Positions 12,511-24,300 of a DNA stretch of 64,000 bases are shown here, one piece after another (within the stretch, counting starts at the first letter, position 1; each line of letters opens with the position of its first letter). The notes below the pieces were generated by a model. That model ran no database searches, was not told the DNA's origin, and saw only the letters and a program-made list of their open reading frames with translations. This DNA comes from Amaurobius ferox. Taxonomy: Eukaryota > Arthropoda > Arachnida > Araneae > Amaurobiidae. Where the stretch lies: the NCBI GenBank assembly GCA_951213105.1, contig OX578142.1, forward strand, positions 4,046,649 to 4,110,648, read 5' to 3'. Made by a program: the position numbers and the translations under genes.

Positions 12511-13084
12511 ATACTCATGGCTGAGATAAGAAAAAATAAAGATATTAAAACATGTATATACAATGATAGAAATAAAATTATATTAAAATATGAAAAATGT
12601 TATTAAAATATATATGTAGGAATGTGTTCGACTTTTTCTTTGAATTCTTAATGTTTTGCGAGTTTATTCAAAAGCATGCCTAAACCAGACCATAAATTTC
12701 CCAAAATAGGTGTGAATTGGCTTTCTAGCTTCGTGCCTTACCCCCAAAAAAAATTCTGGATCCGTCCTTGGTCAGCCCAGTTAAAATGTTTGTATAAAAT
12801 AAAAATTTGGGTTAACTGAAGTATTTGATATATCTTACTGTATATGGTGCTTTTAAATTAGGGAATCCTGTATTTTACCCTGAAATGTTGGTTTAGTGGA
12901 AACACCTGCTTTATACATGCTGCATATTAAGAGATAGTGGTTTCCATGGTTTTTACAGTGTATTTTAGTGCCGTTCAAAGGTGTTCGGAAATTGGGTTAT
13001 CATTAGATATTTGTAATATTATATATGGTCACTGCAGAGATGTAAAAGTTTTTTGAATTTAGCAGTATAATAACAGATTTAGAA
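12511..13084. other. Noncoding; possible DNA-transposon end
   Basis: AT-rich. Near 12733-12766 a CCCCCAAAAAAAATTCTGGATCC-like block (A-rich run followed by TTCTGGATCCGTCC) resembles terminal sequences common on arthropod DNA transposons, but no partner inverted repeat was found. The Polinton fossil starts abruptly at the right edge. Confidence 0.3.
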
Positions 13085-15785
13085 TTGCCCAATTGGATAA
13101 TAATCAAAATAATTTACAGTTGGATAGAGTGAACATACATCTATATATCTACCTTTCTCATTATTTTTCATTTCATATTTCAATTTTGTAGGTTCACATC
13201 TACCTCCATAAAAAGCATCACTAGGATTTAATGGTTCAACAAAATCTCTTTCTCATTCATTTTGCATGTATTTTTAAAATTCTTTATCATTATCAAAATC
13301 ACATTCCCAAATCTCAATTAACTCATATCCTGCATCTTTTATCTTATTATTTATCTTTTTTGTTTTTTCATATAAATCTTTCAATCATATTTGATTTTGT
13401 TTATTTACAGTAGATTTTCTGTAACAACGATTGCATCCATGCCAATGACAACCTTGAAATTGATATACAGTATTATTGTAAAAACCATCTACTTTATAAG
13501 TTTTACTGTCTAATTTTATTTTTTTCTCTCCTCCATTTAAAGCATGCTGTATTTTATATTGTGTTTAGAGATAAATAATCTAACCAAGCAATTGATACTG
13601 TATTGATCTTGTTGGATGGTCTCTTCATCTATAGCTATTGTATCCTGTTTTAAGAATTTATCTCTAAATATAGCCATACAAACACCAGCTAAAGTGACAT
13701 ATTTAAAAGGATCAATATTAGCTATTTCTAAAAATAATCTTCTTAATTCCAAACAACCTTTTCTTAAAATATCTACATCAGATCTACAATATTTAACTAT
13801 TTCTTCACGAAAATTAAACGTTTCATTTTTATACTAAATTATATCATTTATCAAATGATTCTTTTTGTTTACGAGTCATTGAATCATAACCATAGTAATA
13901 TTTATCTGGATATTTTCCAACATAATTTTGATTTTTAGAAGTGTTAAATAAATGAGGAAAATATCCTTTTGCTAATTCTGTTAAATAGAATGTTTCAGGA
14001 AATTTTCTTAAAGGAATCATTGTAAAGTTAACAGAATCAACGAATCTTATTTTGTATTCATTTGCTTCCATATATGTAAGCTTATTTCCTTGATAGATTG
14101 TAAAAACTTTAATTATATTTTTTAAACAGTATTTAGCTATAAATTGAAAGTCAAAACCTTTTCCATAATGAGCTAATACAGTATAACCTTCATGTTTCTA
14201 ATCAAATAACCACTTACAATAGTCATTTTCATTCTTAAATATGTTTTCTTTTCCTTTAAAATCTTGATTTATAATTAGATTGACTTCATGATTTCCAGTC
14301 TCTTGATTCGTTTCAACATCAAAAAACATGTATTTTTCTGTATACCCTGAATATTTACATTCTTTACACCATTTTTCAAATTCTTTGACATTTTTAACAC
14401 AATTCCTTTGACAAGCTGCTCCTTTAGCATTTTTTGTTTCCATATAACACCTATGATCCTTTGAGTCCCATTGTCTACAATTTTCACACAGTCTTTTTCC
14501 ACATTTATGATCTTCCGGTTTTCTTTTATATCTGTTGATATTTCTCTTACATTTTAAACATTTCCATAGTGTCTCATAAACAGACAATTTTTCTTTTTCT
14601 AATTTATTTTTATGATTTTCAAAACATTTTTCGCCTTTAAAACTTCGAAAACATTCATTACACATGAATGCTTCACCTTCACTTTCTTTTCTAAAACATC
14701 TATTGCATTTTAATAAACATTTATGCTTATTTCTTCTCTTATAACTTACAGTAATCGCAGTAATTATTTTTTCCTAAAAATCCTGTAACAGATGTAATCA
14801 CATCAAAATGATTTCTATTCTTGTAGATGTAAATATATATAGATGTGGTACTTATAGTACCACTATATATTTTTTCATTAAAATTTTCTCTACAAAATAT
14901 AGTAATTTGAATATTTAAGAATTCTTCAAATTTTTTAAAATGCTCTAAATTACAAATTTCTAAAGGAATTTTACACATTTCATGTAATTTTTCAGCTAAC
15001 GTTTTTTGTAATTTTCTTCCTTTTTTAATATATAGAATGTCATTTTTAGTTAATGTTTTATGATTTAATTTCTTACATAAAAGTTCAGGCTTTTGATTAG
15101 ATAGAGCAACTACAATTGATCTAGCTAAGCAAATATTATCTTTATTATGTATTTGACAAATACTCTTTTTGTTTACAATATCATCATCTTTGAGAATTTT
15201 TAGATGTTTTCCTTCGTGTGGTAATTCTATGACATGAAAATCGAATGTACATTCTTTAATATCCAATACTTTGTATTGAATTTTATGTGTTAAAACATCT
15301 AAATAGGTATCATAGGCTTCTCTAGTTGACATCATTTTAGGATGAAAAGGTTGATTTAATGCAGGATTGCGTACTACAATATCTATATTTCCTTCTACTT
15401 TTCCAATAGCTTTTCTAAATAAATCCTTTAAAATATTATGATATTGTTCAGGTCTAAGTTCATTGATTTCTACAATTTTATAAATATGCCTATATGTGTG
15501 TTAAATTTTTTAATATATTTTTGATTAATTTGAACAATTTCATAATCAGGTTTAAATAAATCTTCAAGATTAGCTTCTATTTCTACTTTCTTTTCTTTCT
15601 TTTTTTCTATAATCCTCCATCTTTATATTTCAAACCAAAACAATCAAATATATTCTGAAGTATACGCCTATTTTTAGGTTCATTAATAAATTGTTTCAAT
15701 TGTTCAGTAAGATCTGGAATAAATAACTTTTTAAGATTCACTTCTGTTTTAATCTTTTTTTTCTCTTTCGGTTTAAATTCGTTAT
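13085..15785 (-). pseudogene. polB: Polinton protein-primed DNA polymerase B, main part
   Basis: Reading on the minus strand there is first the Polinton-specific N-terminal region (NICLARSIVVALSNQK, then a DVITSVTGFLG block near 14790) and cysteine-rich zinc-binding segments at about 14400-14660. The 3'-5' exonuclease follows with FFDVET (Exo I), LAHYGKGFDFQFI (Exo II) and YCRSDVDIL (Exo III). The palm begins near 13190 with FYGGRCEP and motif A DVCSLYPTVNYFD. Sequence similarity ends at about 13085, right after motif A, so motifs B and C and the thumb are missing. Stops near 14739 and 14198 and several frameshifts break it. In a live element this enzyme copies the linear genome from a protein primer. 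Confidence 0.88.
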
Positions 15786-16683
15786 TGTAATGCCAGAAAT
15801 GTAAAGTATTAAATATTTGGAAGGATTAAAATGATGGAACCAGGAATGCGGGTGGATTATTCCCATGCTAAGCAGATGGGCGATAGTATACAGGTGGCCC
15901 CATATCTTACATACCACACCCCATGTTTACATACCACGCTAAGCCGTTTGGCGGCAACCGAGACGGCGACCCCATGTCTACGGATTAGCCCTCAGCTCTA
16001 CATTCCAGCACATAGAACGCCGACCGAAAAAGGGATATATGTGAGAGTGGGTCGAAGTTGAAGGTCAGAATTGGTCAAGGCAGGCTGTTGGAGTTGGACG
16101 AGTGAAGAGTAAGCGGCGGTAGCAGTGTTAAGAGTTGTGTGTGCGTCTCTCATATAGGAACTCGAAGGAGAGCTCATGTTCGTCTGGTATTGCAAGTGTA
16201 AAGTGTGACAAAGCATCGGTGTTACCCAAGTTATATGAAAGAAGATCAGGTACCGTACAATTAACTATATGAGGATAACCTCTTTGTCTAAATTTGTGTT
16301 TTTAAGGAAAAGCTAATTAATGCATCCCACCACGTGCTCCAACCAAATATCAATTCATCTGGCATTACACCCCCCCCGAACTACCCTTGAGATGTATTCC
16401 ACGATTGTGATACTTATTTAATTTGTAAACTAAAGAGTGTAAATTAAGTATGTGATAAATAAATGTTTGTTCCTTTACTATTAACCTTATTTTTAGTTTG
16501 TTAACTTAGTATCCCGTTAAGCACAAAAATGGGTGGGTTTTGCGGCCACCCACGCAATGTACACAGCAGTAAGTTTTTAGAAAATATTACATGTATAATT
16601 AATATACAAATTAATGATTAATTTAATGTAAAATGCATTTTTGACAATTATATTTTTAATAAACAAAAATAATATTCGGCACT
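15786..16683 (+). repeat. Gypsy 1 5' LTR
   Basis: Begins TGTAAT and ends CGGCAC(T/A). Nearly identical to 23095-23989. An AATAAA hexamer near 16459 and another near 16658 could serve polyadenylation. Confidence 0.9.
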
Positions 16684-16684
16684 T

Positions 16685-16702
16685 TGGTGCTCGTGACTTT
16701 AG
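16685..16702 (+). promoter_or_regulatory. Gypsy 1 putative primer binding site
   Basis: The sequence directly after the 5' LTR is TGGTGCTCGTGACTTTAG. It starts with TGG, the complement of a tRNA CCA end, at the expected place for reverse-transcription priming. I cannot name the tRNA from memory. Confidence 0.55.
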
Positions 16703-16948
16703 CAGTAACGGAAATAAAATAAGGATTTATGAAATTAATAAAAATAAAAGGAATAATAATAAAAAAATAAATAAATATTGATAAGGTTGGACAACTGGTG
16801 GCGACATAGATGGTTGTGAAAATATTGTGCACAATTCTCATTTCTCCTTATGTTATATGTATGATTATGTAAAGTTTTATCAATGAAATGGAAAAAATGG
16901 TTCTTCTTAATGAGATCGAAGGTATAATTAGAAAAATGGGATATAGGA

Positions 16949-18088
16949 ATGGGACCAGTTAAAAAAGTGGTGAAAAGTTCAATTATAACAAGGAGTTCAA
17001 GTTTGAAAGAAGATTCAATAATATCAAATAAAAATTATAGTAAATTGGATAGAAATAATAAAAATATGGATATTCCAGTAATGCAGATCCTGCCATTATT
17101 TAGTGGGAGTAAGGAGGAAGATATAAATTTCTTTATAAAACAATTTGATGAATTAGCAGAGTTAGCAAGTTGGAAGGAAGAGCATAAAGTGGCTATCATT
17201 AAAACCAGATTAAAAGATAAGGCTATGCAGTTTTTAATTCAAAACCCTGAATTACAAAACGAAAAGGAGTTTGATAAAGTAAAAAGATTACTAATAAATA
17301 AATTTTCAAACAGAATAACGATAACGCAAGAACAGGACGCATTCAATAAAATAAAACAAACGCCTGATATGTCAGTGGACGAGCTTGTGCTAAAAATAAA
17401 AAACGCAGCGCGTAATTTTTTGAACCTTAAGGATACAACAGATGGAGAGGTAGAGAAAATAACCAATAAAATAATGTTGGGAAAATTCATTAGTGCATTA
17501 TGCCCTGATTTGGCAATTGAAGTGAAGAAAAAAGATCCGCAGTGGTTTGAAGATGCCATAAAAGATGCCGAACTGTTTGAAATAATTCTTAATGATAGGA
17601 CTCCAGAAGAATCACATAACGAACTGAGAGAAATGTTACTTGCAACACAGGTTCAAGATTTGACTTTAGAAATTAATAAATTAAAATTGCAAAATATACC
17701 AAATCAATCCATGGAACGAGCTGTTTTTTGCATAGGGTGCGGAAAAAATGGACATTATTTCTCAGATTGCTGGTACAATGAGTGTAATACTGCATTTGCA
17801 AGGAATCCCAAACGAATGAATTATCAGCAATATGGGTTTGAGCAAACAAATTATATCAGAAGAAACAGAAACGAAAATCTCAGAAATTATGAACGAGGAG
17901 GATATAATAGAAATAATAGGGAATATCAAGGAAATAATAATGATCAAAGAAATTATTACGATCAATTAGAAACCAACGTAGAAAATAGAGAGAGGCAAAG
18001 TATAAGAGGAAATTTTAGGGGGCGCAACGGAAGAAATATAAGATCAAACACATATGAGAGAAACAATAATAATAGTAATTTAAACTAA
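16949..18088 (+). CDS. gag: Gypsy 1 Gag
   Basis: An open frame of 379 codons, the length expected for an arthropod Ty3/Gypsy Gag. Residues about 45-230 form a retrotransposon capsid-like region (FDELAELASWKEEHKVAIIK; FSALCPDLA-like block). Residues 261-274 are a zinc knuckle CIGCGKNGHYFSDC (C-x2-C-x4-H-x4-C) for RNA binding. The C-terminus is rich in Asn and Arg, as in nucleocapsids. The stop overlaps the pol frame at a -1 slippery heptamer. No internal stop, so this Gag may still be translatable. Confidence 0.88.
   Translation: MGPVKKVVKSSIITRSSSLKEDSIISNKNYSKLDRNNKNMDIPVMQILPLFSGSKEEDINFFIKQFDELAELASWKEEHKVAIIKTRLKDKAMQFLIQNPELQNEKEFDKVKRLLINKFSNRITITQEQDAFNKIKQTPDMSVDELVLKIKNAARNFLNLKDTTDGEVEKITNKIMLGKFISALCPDLAIEVKKKDPQWFEDAIKDAELFEIILNDRTPEESHNELREMLLATQVQDLTLEINKLKLQNIPNQSMERAVFCIGCGKNGHYFSDCWYNECNTAFARNPKRMNYQQYGFEQTNYIRRNRNENLRNYERGGYNRNNREYQGNNNDQRNYYDQLETNVENRERQSIRGNFRGRNGRNIRSNTYERNNNNSNLN
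18079..18085 (+). promoter_or_regulatory. -1 ribosomal frameshift site TTTAAAC
   Basis: In the gag frame the codons read T TTA AAC TAA, the canonical X XXY YYZ heptamer placed directly before the gag stop. A -1 shift moves translation into the frame that is open from 18076 through the protease. This is the usual way such elements make Gag-Pol. I did not fold the downstream RNA for a pseudoknot. Confidence 0.85.
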
Positions 18089-19302
18089 GAGCTGGAATTT
18101 GGGACCAAGGAACGAATCGTACAAATTCCAGAGAAAGAAAGAAATTCGGTTCACAAACATATAGAAATAACAAGAATGGAGATGACTGGCAAAACTATAA
18201 AAATTTGAAGAGAGGACAATATTATGAAAATAATGATAAAGCAAAATATGATACCAAAAGTATCCTTTCAAGCGAATGTGAAAACGTATCTAGCCCACAA
18301 TTACCGATGGTAGAGATAGATTGCAAAGGAATAAAAATAATAAGTGTAATTGATAGTGGGGCTCAAGTTAGTATTATAGATTTAGAAACATTTCAAAAAC
18401 TAAAACAGAATAGAAATGTAAAAATAAAATACATAACCAGAAGAGTAATACTTCAGACGTTTACTAAAGAAAATATAGAATTTTTAAATTGCATTCAATT
18501 TTCATTTAGAATTGGGGAAAAGGCATGCAAAAATTATTTTTTTGTGACAAAACAGAACTTTCAGGGGCAATATAAAATGCTTTTAGGCTACGACTTTTTA
18601 TCCTCACATAAAGCAATTTTAAATACAAAAGATGACGAAGTACAATTTGGGAATACTGCGATTAAATTGTATAAAAGTGAAAATACAAACCCAATTCAGA
18701 ATTCAAAACAAAAACCACAAAGCCAGAGAATTCGCGAGGAAAATAAATATAATAGTAATTATGAAAATTATAATACTGATGACGACGAATATGAGGAAAT
18801 AAATAGTTGTTATAATGAATCCAATAATGAGAATGAAGATAGAATAAGCGATGATAATGATGATGACGAATATGAGGAAATAAATAATTGTTGTAATGAA
18901 TTCAATAATGAGAATGAAGGTAGAATAAGCGAGGATAATGAAAGCGATAACGATAGAAAAAACTCTAATATGCAAAATTGTAGCACTCGCGATAATGTAA
19001 ATGATGAAAAATTGTTATCAAGTTCTAATGAAAATAATAAGAATAAGAATGTTAAAAAGAAAGAGGAAAAGCAGATTTTCGCTAAATTGAAAAGAAAAAT
19101 AACATTAAAGCCAGGGGAGTCAGAAATAGTCCAATTGATTTTGTCACAGGAATTAAATGAGGGACAGGATGTTTTATTTTCTCCAATAAAAATGGCAAGA
19201 ACAATAATCACGGATGAAGCGATCCAAAGTATAGAAAATAAAAATAAGATTAGTTGTTATACAATGAAAAAAATTGCCAAATTACACTTAATAAAAATAT
19301 GA
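18086..19302 (+). CDS. pol: Gypsy 1 Pol, protease region
   Basis: This frame is entered from gag by -1 frameshifting (the first ATG is at 18205). It contains the retropepsin motif VIDSGAQVSIID (catalytic Asp codon 18352-18354) and the second conserved block MLLGYDFL. After the protease comes a long acidic Asn/Asp/Glu-rich spacer with an internal duplication (DDDEYEEIN occurs twice, near 18780 and 18865). It ends in TGA at 19300-19302, before the RT, where a frame change is needed. Confidence 0.82.
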
Positions 19303-19304
19303 AC

Positions 19305-20186
19305 GTGGGTATAATAACAGAACAAATCGAAATTGTTGATACAAAAAATAAAAGCAGTAAACCCACGTGGAAAATTAATAATATTTAAAATTTAAATAAA
19401 ACAGATTATCAACAAATTCGGGAATTAAGAAAGAAAGAAATATCTCCAGACGATTTTCAAGTACAGCACTTAAATAAGGAAGATAGAAATAAAGTTATTG
19501 AATTAATGATGACCAATACAGAGGTTTTTTCAAAGTCATATGCTACACTAGGTAAAACATCAGCAATAGTACCGAAAATCGAACTTATGCACAATTATCC
19601 TATTCAGAGTCGACCATACCCAATTCCGAGAGCAGTACGAGAAATTGCGCAAAAAGAAATTAGGGAATTATTGGAAAATGACATTATTGAAAGTTCACAA
19701 AGCACGTACGCTAGTCCCATTATTCTTGTAAAGAAACCAAGTAAACCAAATGAAGAACCTAAATATAGACTTGCTATTGATTATAGGGCCATAAACGCGT
19801 ATTTACCACTTTTGCCAATAAACTTACCAAAGGTGAAGGATATATTACAAAATATCGCTGGTAGTAAAATTTATACAGTTATGGATTTGAAGGCGGCGTT
19901 TTTTCAGATCGAACTAAGAAAACAAGATAGAAAGGCCTTAACGTTCACAACTTTTATGGGAAATTTTAATCCTAAAAGAATTCCGTTTGGTCTTACAAAC
20001 TCAGGAGCATATTTTCAACTTTTAATGAACAAAGTGTTAGGAGATCTATCAGAGTTAAAAATATACTTTTACTTAGATGACTTAGTCATATGCGCACAAA
20101 ATAACGACGAAATGTTAGAGAAAATCAAAATTGTTTTCCAAAGATTGAAAGAAAATAATTTAACACTCGACCCGGCGAAGTTATAG
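19305..20186 (+). pseudogene. pol: Gypsy 1 reverse transcriptase
   Basis: The longest ATG-initiated piece is 19506-20186, with coding similarity starting somewhat earlier. RT motifs in order: DIIESSQSTYASPIILVKKP, YRLAIDYRAIN, motif A YTVMDLKAAFFQI, RIPFGLTNSGAYFQ, and the active site FYLDD (20067-20081). A TAG at 20184-20186 cuts the enzyme in the same frame as the RNase H that follows. Synthesis of element cDNA is the normal role. Confidence 0.88.
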
Positions 20187-21368
20187 ATATGCAAATCGCA
20201 AATTGAATTTCTGGGATATAAAGTAAATGCGAATGGTATAAGCCCATCAATAAAAAACTGTGCAAAAGTGCAAAATTTCAAACAACCCCAAACGGTTAAA
20301 CAAGTAAAAAGCTTTCTGGGGACAACAAACTATTTTAGAGGTCTGATAGAAAATTATGCACAAATTGCAGAACCGTTGGTAAATTTGACAAAAACGAATG
20401 TTAGGTTCGAGTGGAATAATGAATGTAGAAAAGCTTTTGAAAAATTAAAAAATGCAATTTTTAAAGAACCAGTTGTAAGACAGCCTGATGAAGTAAACCC
20501 GTTTGTCTTAACTACGGATGGCTCACGTAAGGGAATTAGTAGTATTTTGATGCAAAGGGTAAATGGAGTCGATCATGTTATCGAATTTTATTCAAGACCT
20601 GTGAACCCGGCAGAGAAGCGTTATCCTGCAATAAAGCTAGAATTGCTAGCTATACACGCATCCTTACAACACTTCAGAGAATATCTGTTTGGAAGGAGTT
20701 TCACCTTGCTGAGTGATGCAAAATCCCTTATGTACCACATAAAATTAGATAAAATGCCAAATATCATATCGAGGTGGCTAATTGACATAAGTCAGTATGA
20801 TTTTAAATTCAAATATCAAAAAGGTGAAAATAACGCAAGTGATTATTGCTCGAGATATGTATTTGACAATGATAACCAAATCAAATGTGTAAATACTTTA
20901 ATTAAAAATGATGAGATAAATGTGGAGAAAATATTAGAGCAACAAATGGTAGATGAAAAATTAAGTAAAATTAGAGAGGAATTACAAAAAGGAAGAAACC
21001 GATATCACAATAACAAGGTATACTATATTGATAGCCAAAATAAGCTGTTAATGGTAAAGAAGGAAAATAAAAGACAAACGTATAGGAAAATAAATGAGAA
21101 TAAGATTGTAATACTGCACTCGCTAAAGGGAAAGATAATAGAGATAGCACATTTCCCTCATTTCGGAGTAAAAAAGACATACCAATTACTTTCAAAAAAA
21201 TATTTTTGGATAGGGGCTTTCCAAGACGTGGAAAATTTTTGTAAGTCTTGTAATCAATGCTTATTAGTAAAACACAAAAATATACCACCAGCCAGACTTC
21301 AGGCTATGCCAGAAATATTAAAACCAGGAATATATTTACAACTGGATAGGAAAACTACCGCGCAGTAA
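20187..21368 (+). pseudogene. pol: Gypsy 1 RT connection, RNase H and integrase zinc domain
   Basis: Same frame as the RT upstream, after its TAG. It carries SFLGTTNYFRGLIENYA (RT thumb/connection), RNase H with TTDGSRKGISSIL, ELLAIHASLQHFR and LLSDAKSL, and the integrase HHCC domain (HFPHFGVKKTYQLLSKKYFW then CKSCNQC). A frameshift near 21345 takes the reading out of frame exactly at the first integrase catalytic Asp region. Confidence 0.87.
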
Positions 21369-22425
21369 TAGAGGAAATAATTTTGTAATTACAATTGTAG
21401 ACATGTTTTCACGATACTTTGAGGCCTATGCAGTCAGAGACATTACTGCTAAAACAATAGTGAATAAGCTAACAAACTTCGTGACAACTTAAGGAGTTCC
21501 AATTATTATTCAAAGCGATAATGCTCATATTTTTAAAAGTAAAGAATATATAGATTTTACAAATGCATTAAATATTGAAAGGCGATACAGTTCGGTTTAT
21601 TTCCCAAGTTCTTTAGGTCGTTGTGAAAGAATACACAGAGACATGAAACAATGTATAATGTGTTTGTCAAAGACTACGTTTGAATGGGATGAATCTTTAA
21701 AATGGTTTAAGTTTTATGTGAATAACACTATTAACAGTAATACAGGATTTGAGCCTTCATTCCTGTTCTATCTTAGAGATTTATCATTGCCATTTGAAAA
21801 TATTAAACAAACAAACATACCAAGTAAGGAAGAAATAGATGTAATGTATAGTGATGTAAATAATTATAAAAAATATGTGGCACAGCATTTAAAAAATATA
21901 GACAAAGTCGTGAAAGACGCATCGGAACAACAAAAGCTGATAAATGACAAACAAATAAAGAAATATAAAATAGTGAGAAAAAACGATATATTTATAGGAG
22001 CGACAGTGTACCTAAAAAAGTTCCTAAAACCAAGGGTATTAGAGGATCGATATGATGGACCATTTAGAATTACGAAAATAGTCCGAAATAATAATGTTAT
22101 AATATGTCTTAAAAGTGATGAAAATAAAACTTATAAAGTGCACATAAATAAACTATACATGGCAGCGGAGCAAAAACAATATATGAAAGATAGTGACGAA
22201 AGCGAATCAAACCACACACACACACAGGACAAAGAAAAAAATCAAAATGAGAAAGTGATTAGAAATAATTATCAAAGTCAAACTAAGGAAGGGAAGGTCA
22301 CTAAAGAAAAGCAATTAAACTGTGAAAATAATAGAAATGATGATGAGGCTTGTTATAATGCCAGAGGGTATAATTTTCGCCCTCGAATTGTTGTAAATAG
22401 TAATTTCATAAAACAAAGAATATGA
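21369..22425 (+). pseudogene. pol: Gypsy 1 integrase core and C-terminus
   Basis: After the frameshift the core continues with NFVITIVDMFSRYFEAYAV, a TAA at 21489-21491, then IIIQSDNAHIF (second Asp) and GRCERIHRDMKQ (the catalytic Glu). The piece from ATG 21643 is open for 260 codons and ends with an IN C-terminal segment (FRITKIVRNNNVIICL; YKVHINKLY) and a basic tail with GYNFRPR. No chromodomain and no envelope gene follow. Confidence 0.83.
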
Positions 22426-23082
22426 AAAATATGTTAAAAAGTTTGTAATTAATGTCATAAAGAGAAAGTGATAATTGAGTGTATATGTATATGTTTCATG
22501 TTTTAAATTGTGGATATAAGTATATTTCAAAAAGTATGTTATGTATTTCTGACATTACATATATGGCAAGTACATTAAAAAAAAAAAAAAAAAATTAATT
22601 TATAAATAATATGGTGGTATGGAATTCAACCATAACCAAGAATCGGAAGTTGATAGTTGCACTACTACAATATGTTATAAAATGAAATGATAACAAGAAA
22701 ATGTATAATAATAATAAAGTAATGAATGCTGTTATATAATGATATGTCGTATGTAAATAATTCTGTAAAAGGAGAAATGAAAATTATGCATTGCAAATAA
22801 TATATATCAAAATTTACAATTTAATAATAATTTGAATGTTGGTAATCCTCATGTAATTTATGGTACATTATGTCAATTATGAATAATGGACTAACTTGAC
22901 AGGGAACTATCAAGAAACTACAAAGAACTAGCAAAGCTATGAGTTGTACGAGGCTAAAAAGTGGAACTCAGCCATTCTCATGATGGATGAACTTATGTGT
23001 TTGCGATGAACCAGTGTGAACTCAATTTCTTACCACTGGGGTGAAACTGTGGGAGAGTAACTTTTGGTCTTTTTTTTTTCGC
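22426..23082 (+). other. Gypsy 1 3' noncoding region
   Basis: AT-rich, with an A homopolymer near 22577-22594 and no usable ORF. It ends at the polypurine tract. I see no env remnant. Confidence 0.6.
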
Positions 23083-23094
23083 GGGGGGTGAGAA
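23083..23094 (+). promoter_or_regulatory. Gypsy 1 polypurine tract
   Basis: GGGGGGTGAGAA lies directly before the 3' LTR start TGTAAT. It has one pyrimidine, which is common in such tracts; this is where plus-strand DNA synthesis is primed. Confidence 0.75.
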
Positions 23095-23989
23095 TGTAAT
23101 TTCAGAAATGTAAAGTATTAAATATTTGGAAGGATTAAAATGATGGAACCAGGAATGCGGGCGGATTATTCCCACGCTAAGCAGATGGGCGATAGTATAC
23201 AGGTGGCCCCATATCTTACATACCACGCCCCATGTTTACATACCACGCTAAGCCGTTTGGCGGCAACCAAGACGGCGACCCCATGTCTACGGATTAGCCC
23301 TCAGCTCTACATTCCAGCACGTAGAACGCCGACCGAAAAAGGGATATATGTGAGAGTGGCTCGAAGTTGAAGTTCAGAATTGGTCAAGGCAGGCTGTTGG
23401 AGTTGGACGAGTGAAGAGTAAGCGGCGGTAGCAGTGTTAAGAGTTGTGTGTGCGTCTCTGATATAGGAACTCGAAGGAGAGCTCATGTTCGTCTGGTATT
23501 GCAAGTGTAAAGTGTGACAAAGCATCGGTGTTACCCAAGTTATATGAAAGAAGATCAGGTACCGTACAATTAACTATATGAGGATAACCTCTTTGTCTAA
23601 ATTTGTGTTTTTAAGGAAAAGCTAATTAATGCATCTCACCACGTGCTCCAACCAAATATCAATTCATCTGGCATTACACCCCCCGAACTACCCTTGAGAT
23701 GTATTCCACGATTGTGATACTTATTTAATTTGTAAACTAAAGAGTGTAAATTAAGTATGTGATAAATAAATGTTTGTTCCTTTACTATTAACCTTATTTT
23801 TAGTTTGTTAACTTAGTATCCCGTTAAGCACAAAAATGGGTGGGTTTTGCGGCCACCCACGCAATGTACACAGCAGTAAGTTTTAGAAAATATTACATGC
23901 ATAATTAATATACAAATTAATGATTAATTTAATGTAAAATGCATTTTTGACAATTATATTTTTAATAAACAAAAATAATAATCGGCACA
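23095..23989 (+). repeat. Gypsy 1 3' LTR
   Basis: Matches 15786-16683 with about 15 substitutions plus two short indels in homopolymer runs (for example a C run near 23680). Ends CGGCACA, followed by the GTTAT target duplication. Confidence 0.9.
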
Positions 23990-24271
23990 GTTATTATCAA
24001 ATTTCAAATTAAAAGAATTAAAAACCTTTTTAATTTTATTACGTTTTTCAAGTTTTCTAATAAATATTTTCTTCCTTCTTTCCAAGTATTTTGATATATC
24101 GAAATTTAATAAATCTACTAAAACAGGTTTATATTCACCTGTTTTTTTAATATATTTAATTAATAATCTAATTAATTCATCTTTTTTACAACCTTTTGGT
24201 TGTTTTACATTTAAACATTTTAAAACACTTCCGAGTTCACCAATAGTCTTTGCTCTCAGTTGCACTTCCAT
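23990..24271 (-). pseudogene. polB: Polinton PolB N-terminal segment (SAP-like)
   Basis: A minus-strand frame starting at 24271 (context TAATAAATG) and cut by the Gypsy LTR at about 23989. The first ~45 residues look like a SAP DNA-binding motif (TIGELGSVLKCLNV, then a KKDELIRLLIKY helix). The frame resumes on the far side of the Gypsy element at 15785, so this is the beginning of polB or of a SAP protein fused to it. No stop before the LTR. Confidence 0.7.
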
Positions 24272-24300
24272 TTATTAGAAAACATTTTTTTAAAGACAAA

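Larger units (their letters stand above)
15786..23989 (+). mobile_element. Ty3/Gypsy LTR retrotransposon 1, inserted in Polinton polB
   Basis: Two LTRs of about 895 bp flank gag and pol in Ty3/Gypsy order (protease, RT, RNase H, integrase). The element is flanked by GTTAT at 15781-15785 and GTTAT at 23990-23994, a 5-bp target-site duplication. It interrupts the N-terminal part of polB, which continues on the minus strand on both sides. The LTRs differ at roughly 15 positions by eye, so the insertion is fairly recent. There is no env-like gene. Pol has in-frame stops and frameshifts, so this copy is inactive. Confidence 0.93.

Noticed and set aside
15831..16216. ORFs in the Gypsy LTRs (also at 23140-23525)
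   Set aside because: Present in both LTR copies only because the LTR is duplicated; no domain seen and LTRs do not usually code.
18703..19211. Hydrophobic minus-strand ORFs (possible membrane proteins)
   Set aside because: Antisense of the Asn/Asp/Glu-rich Gypsy 1 spacer, which automatically gives Ile/Leu/Ser-rich peptides.
22426..23082. An env gene that would make Gypsy 1 an errantivirus
   Set aside because: No ORF, signal peptide or membrane segment between integrase and the polypurine tract.
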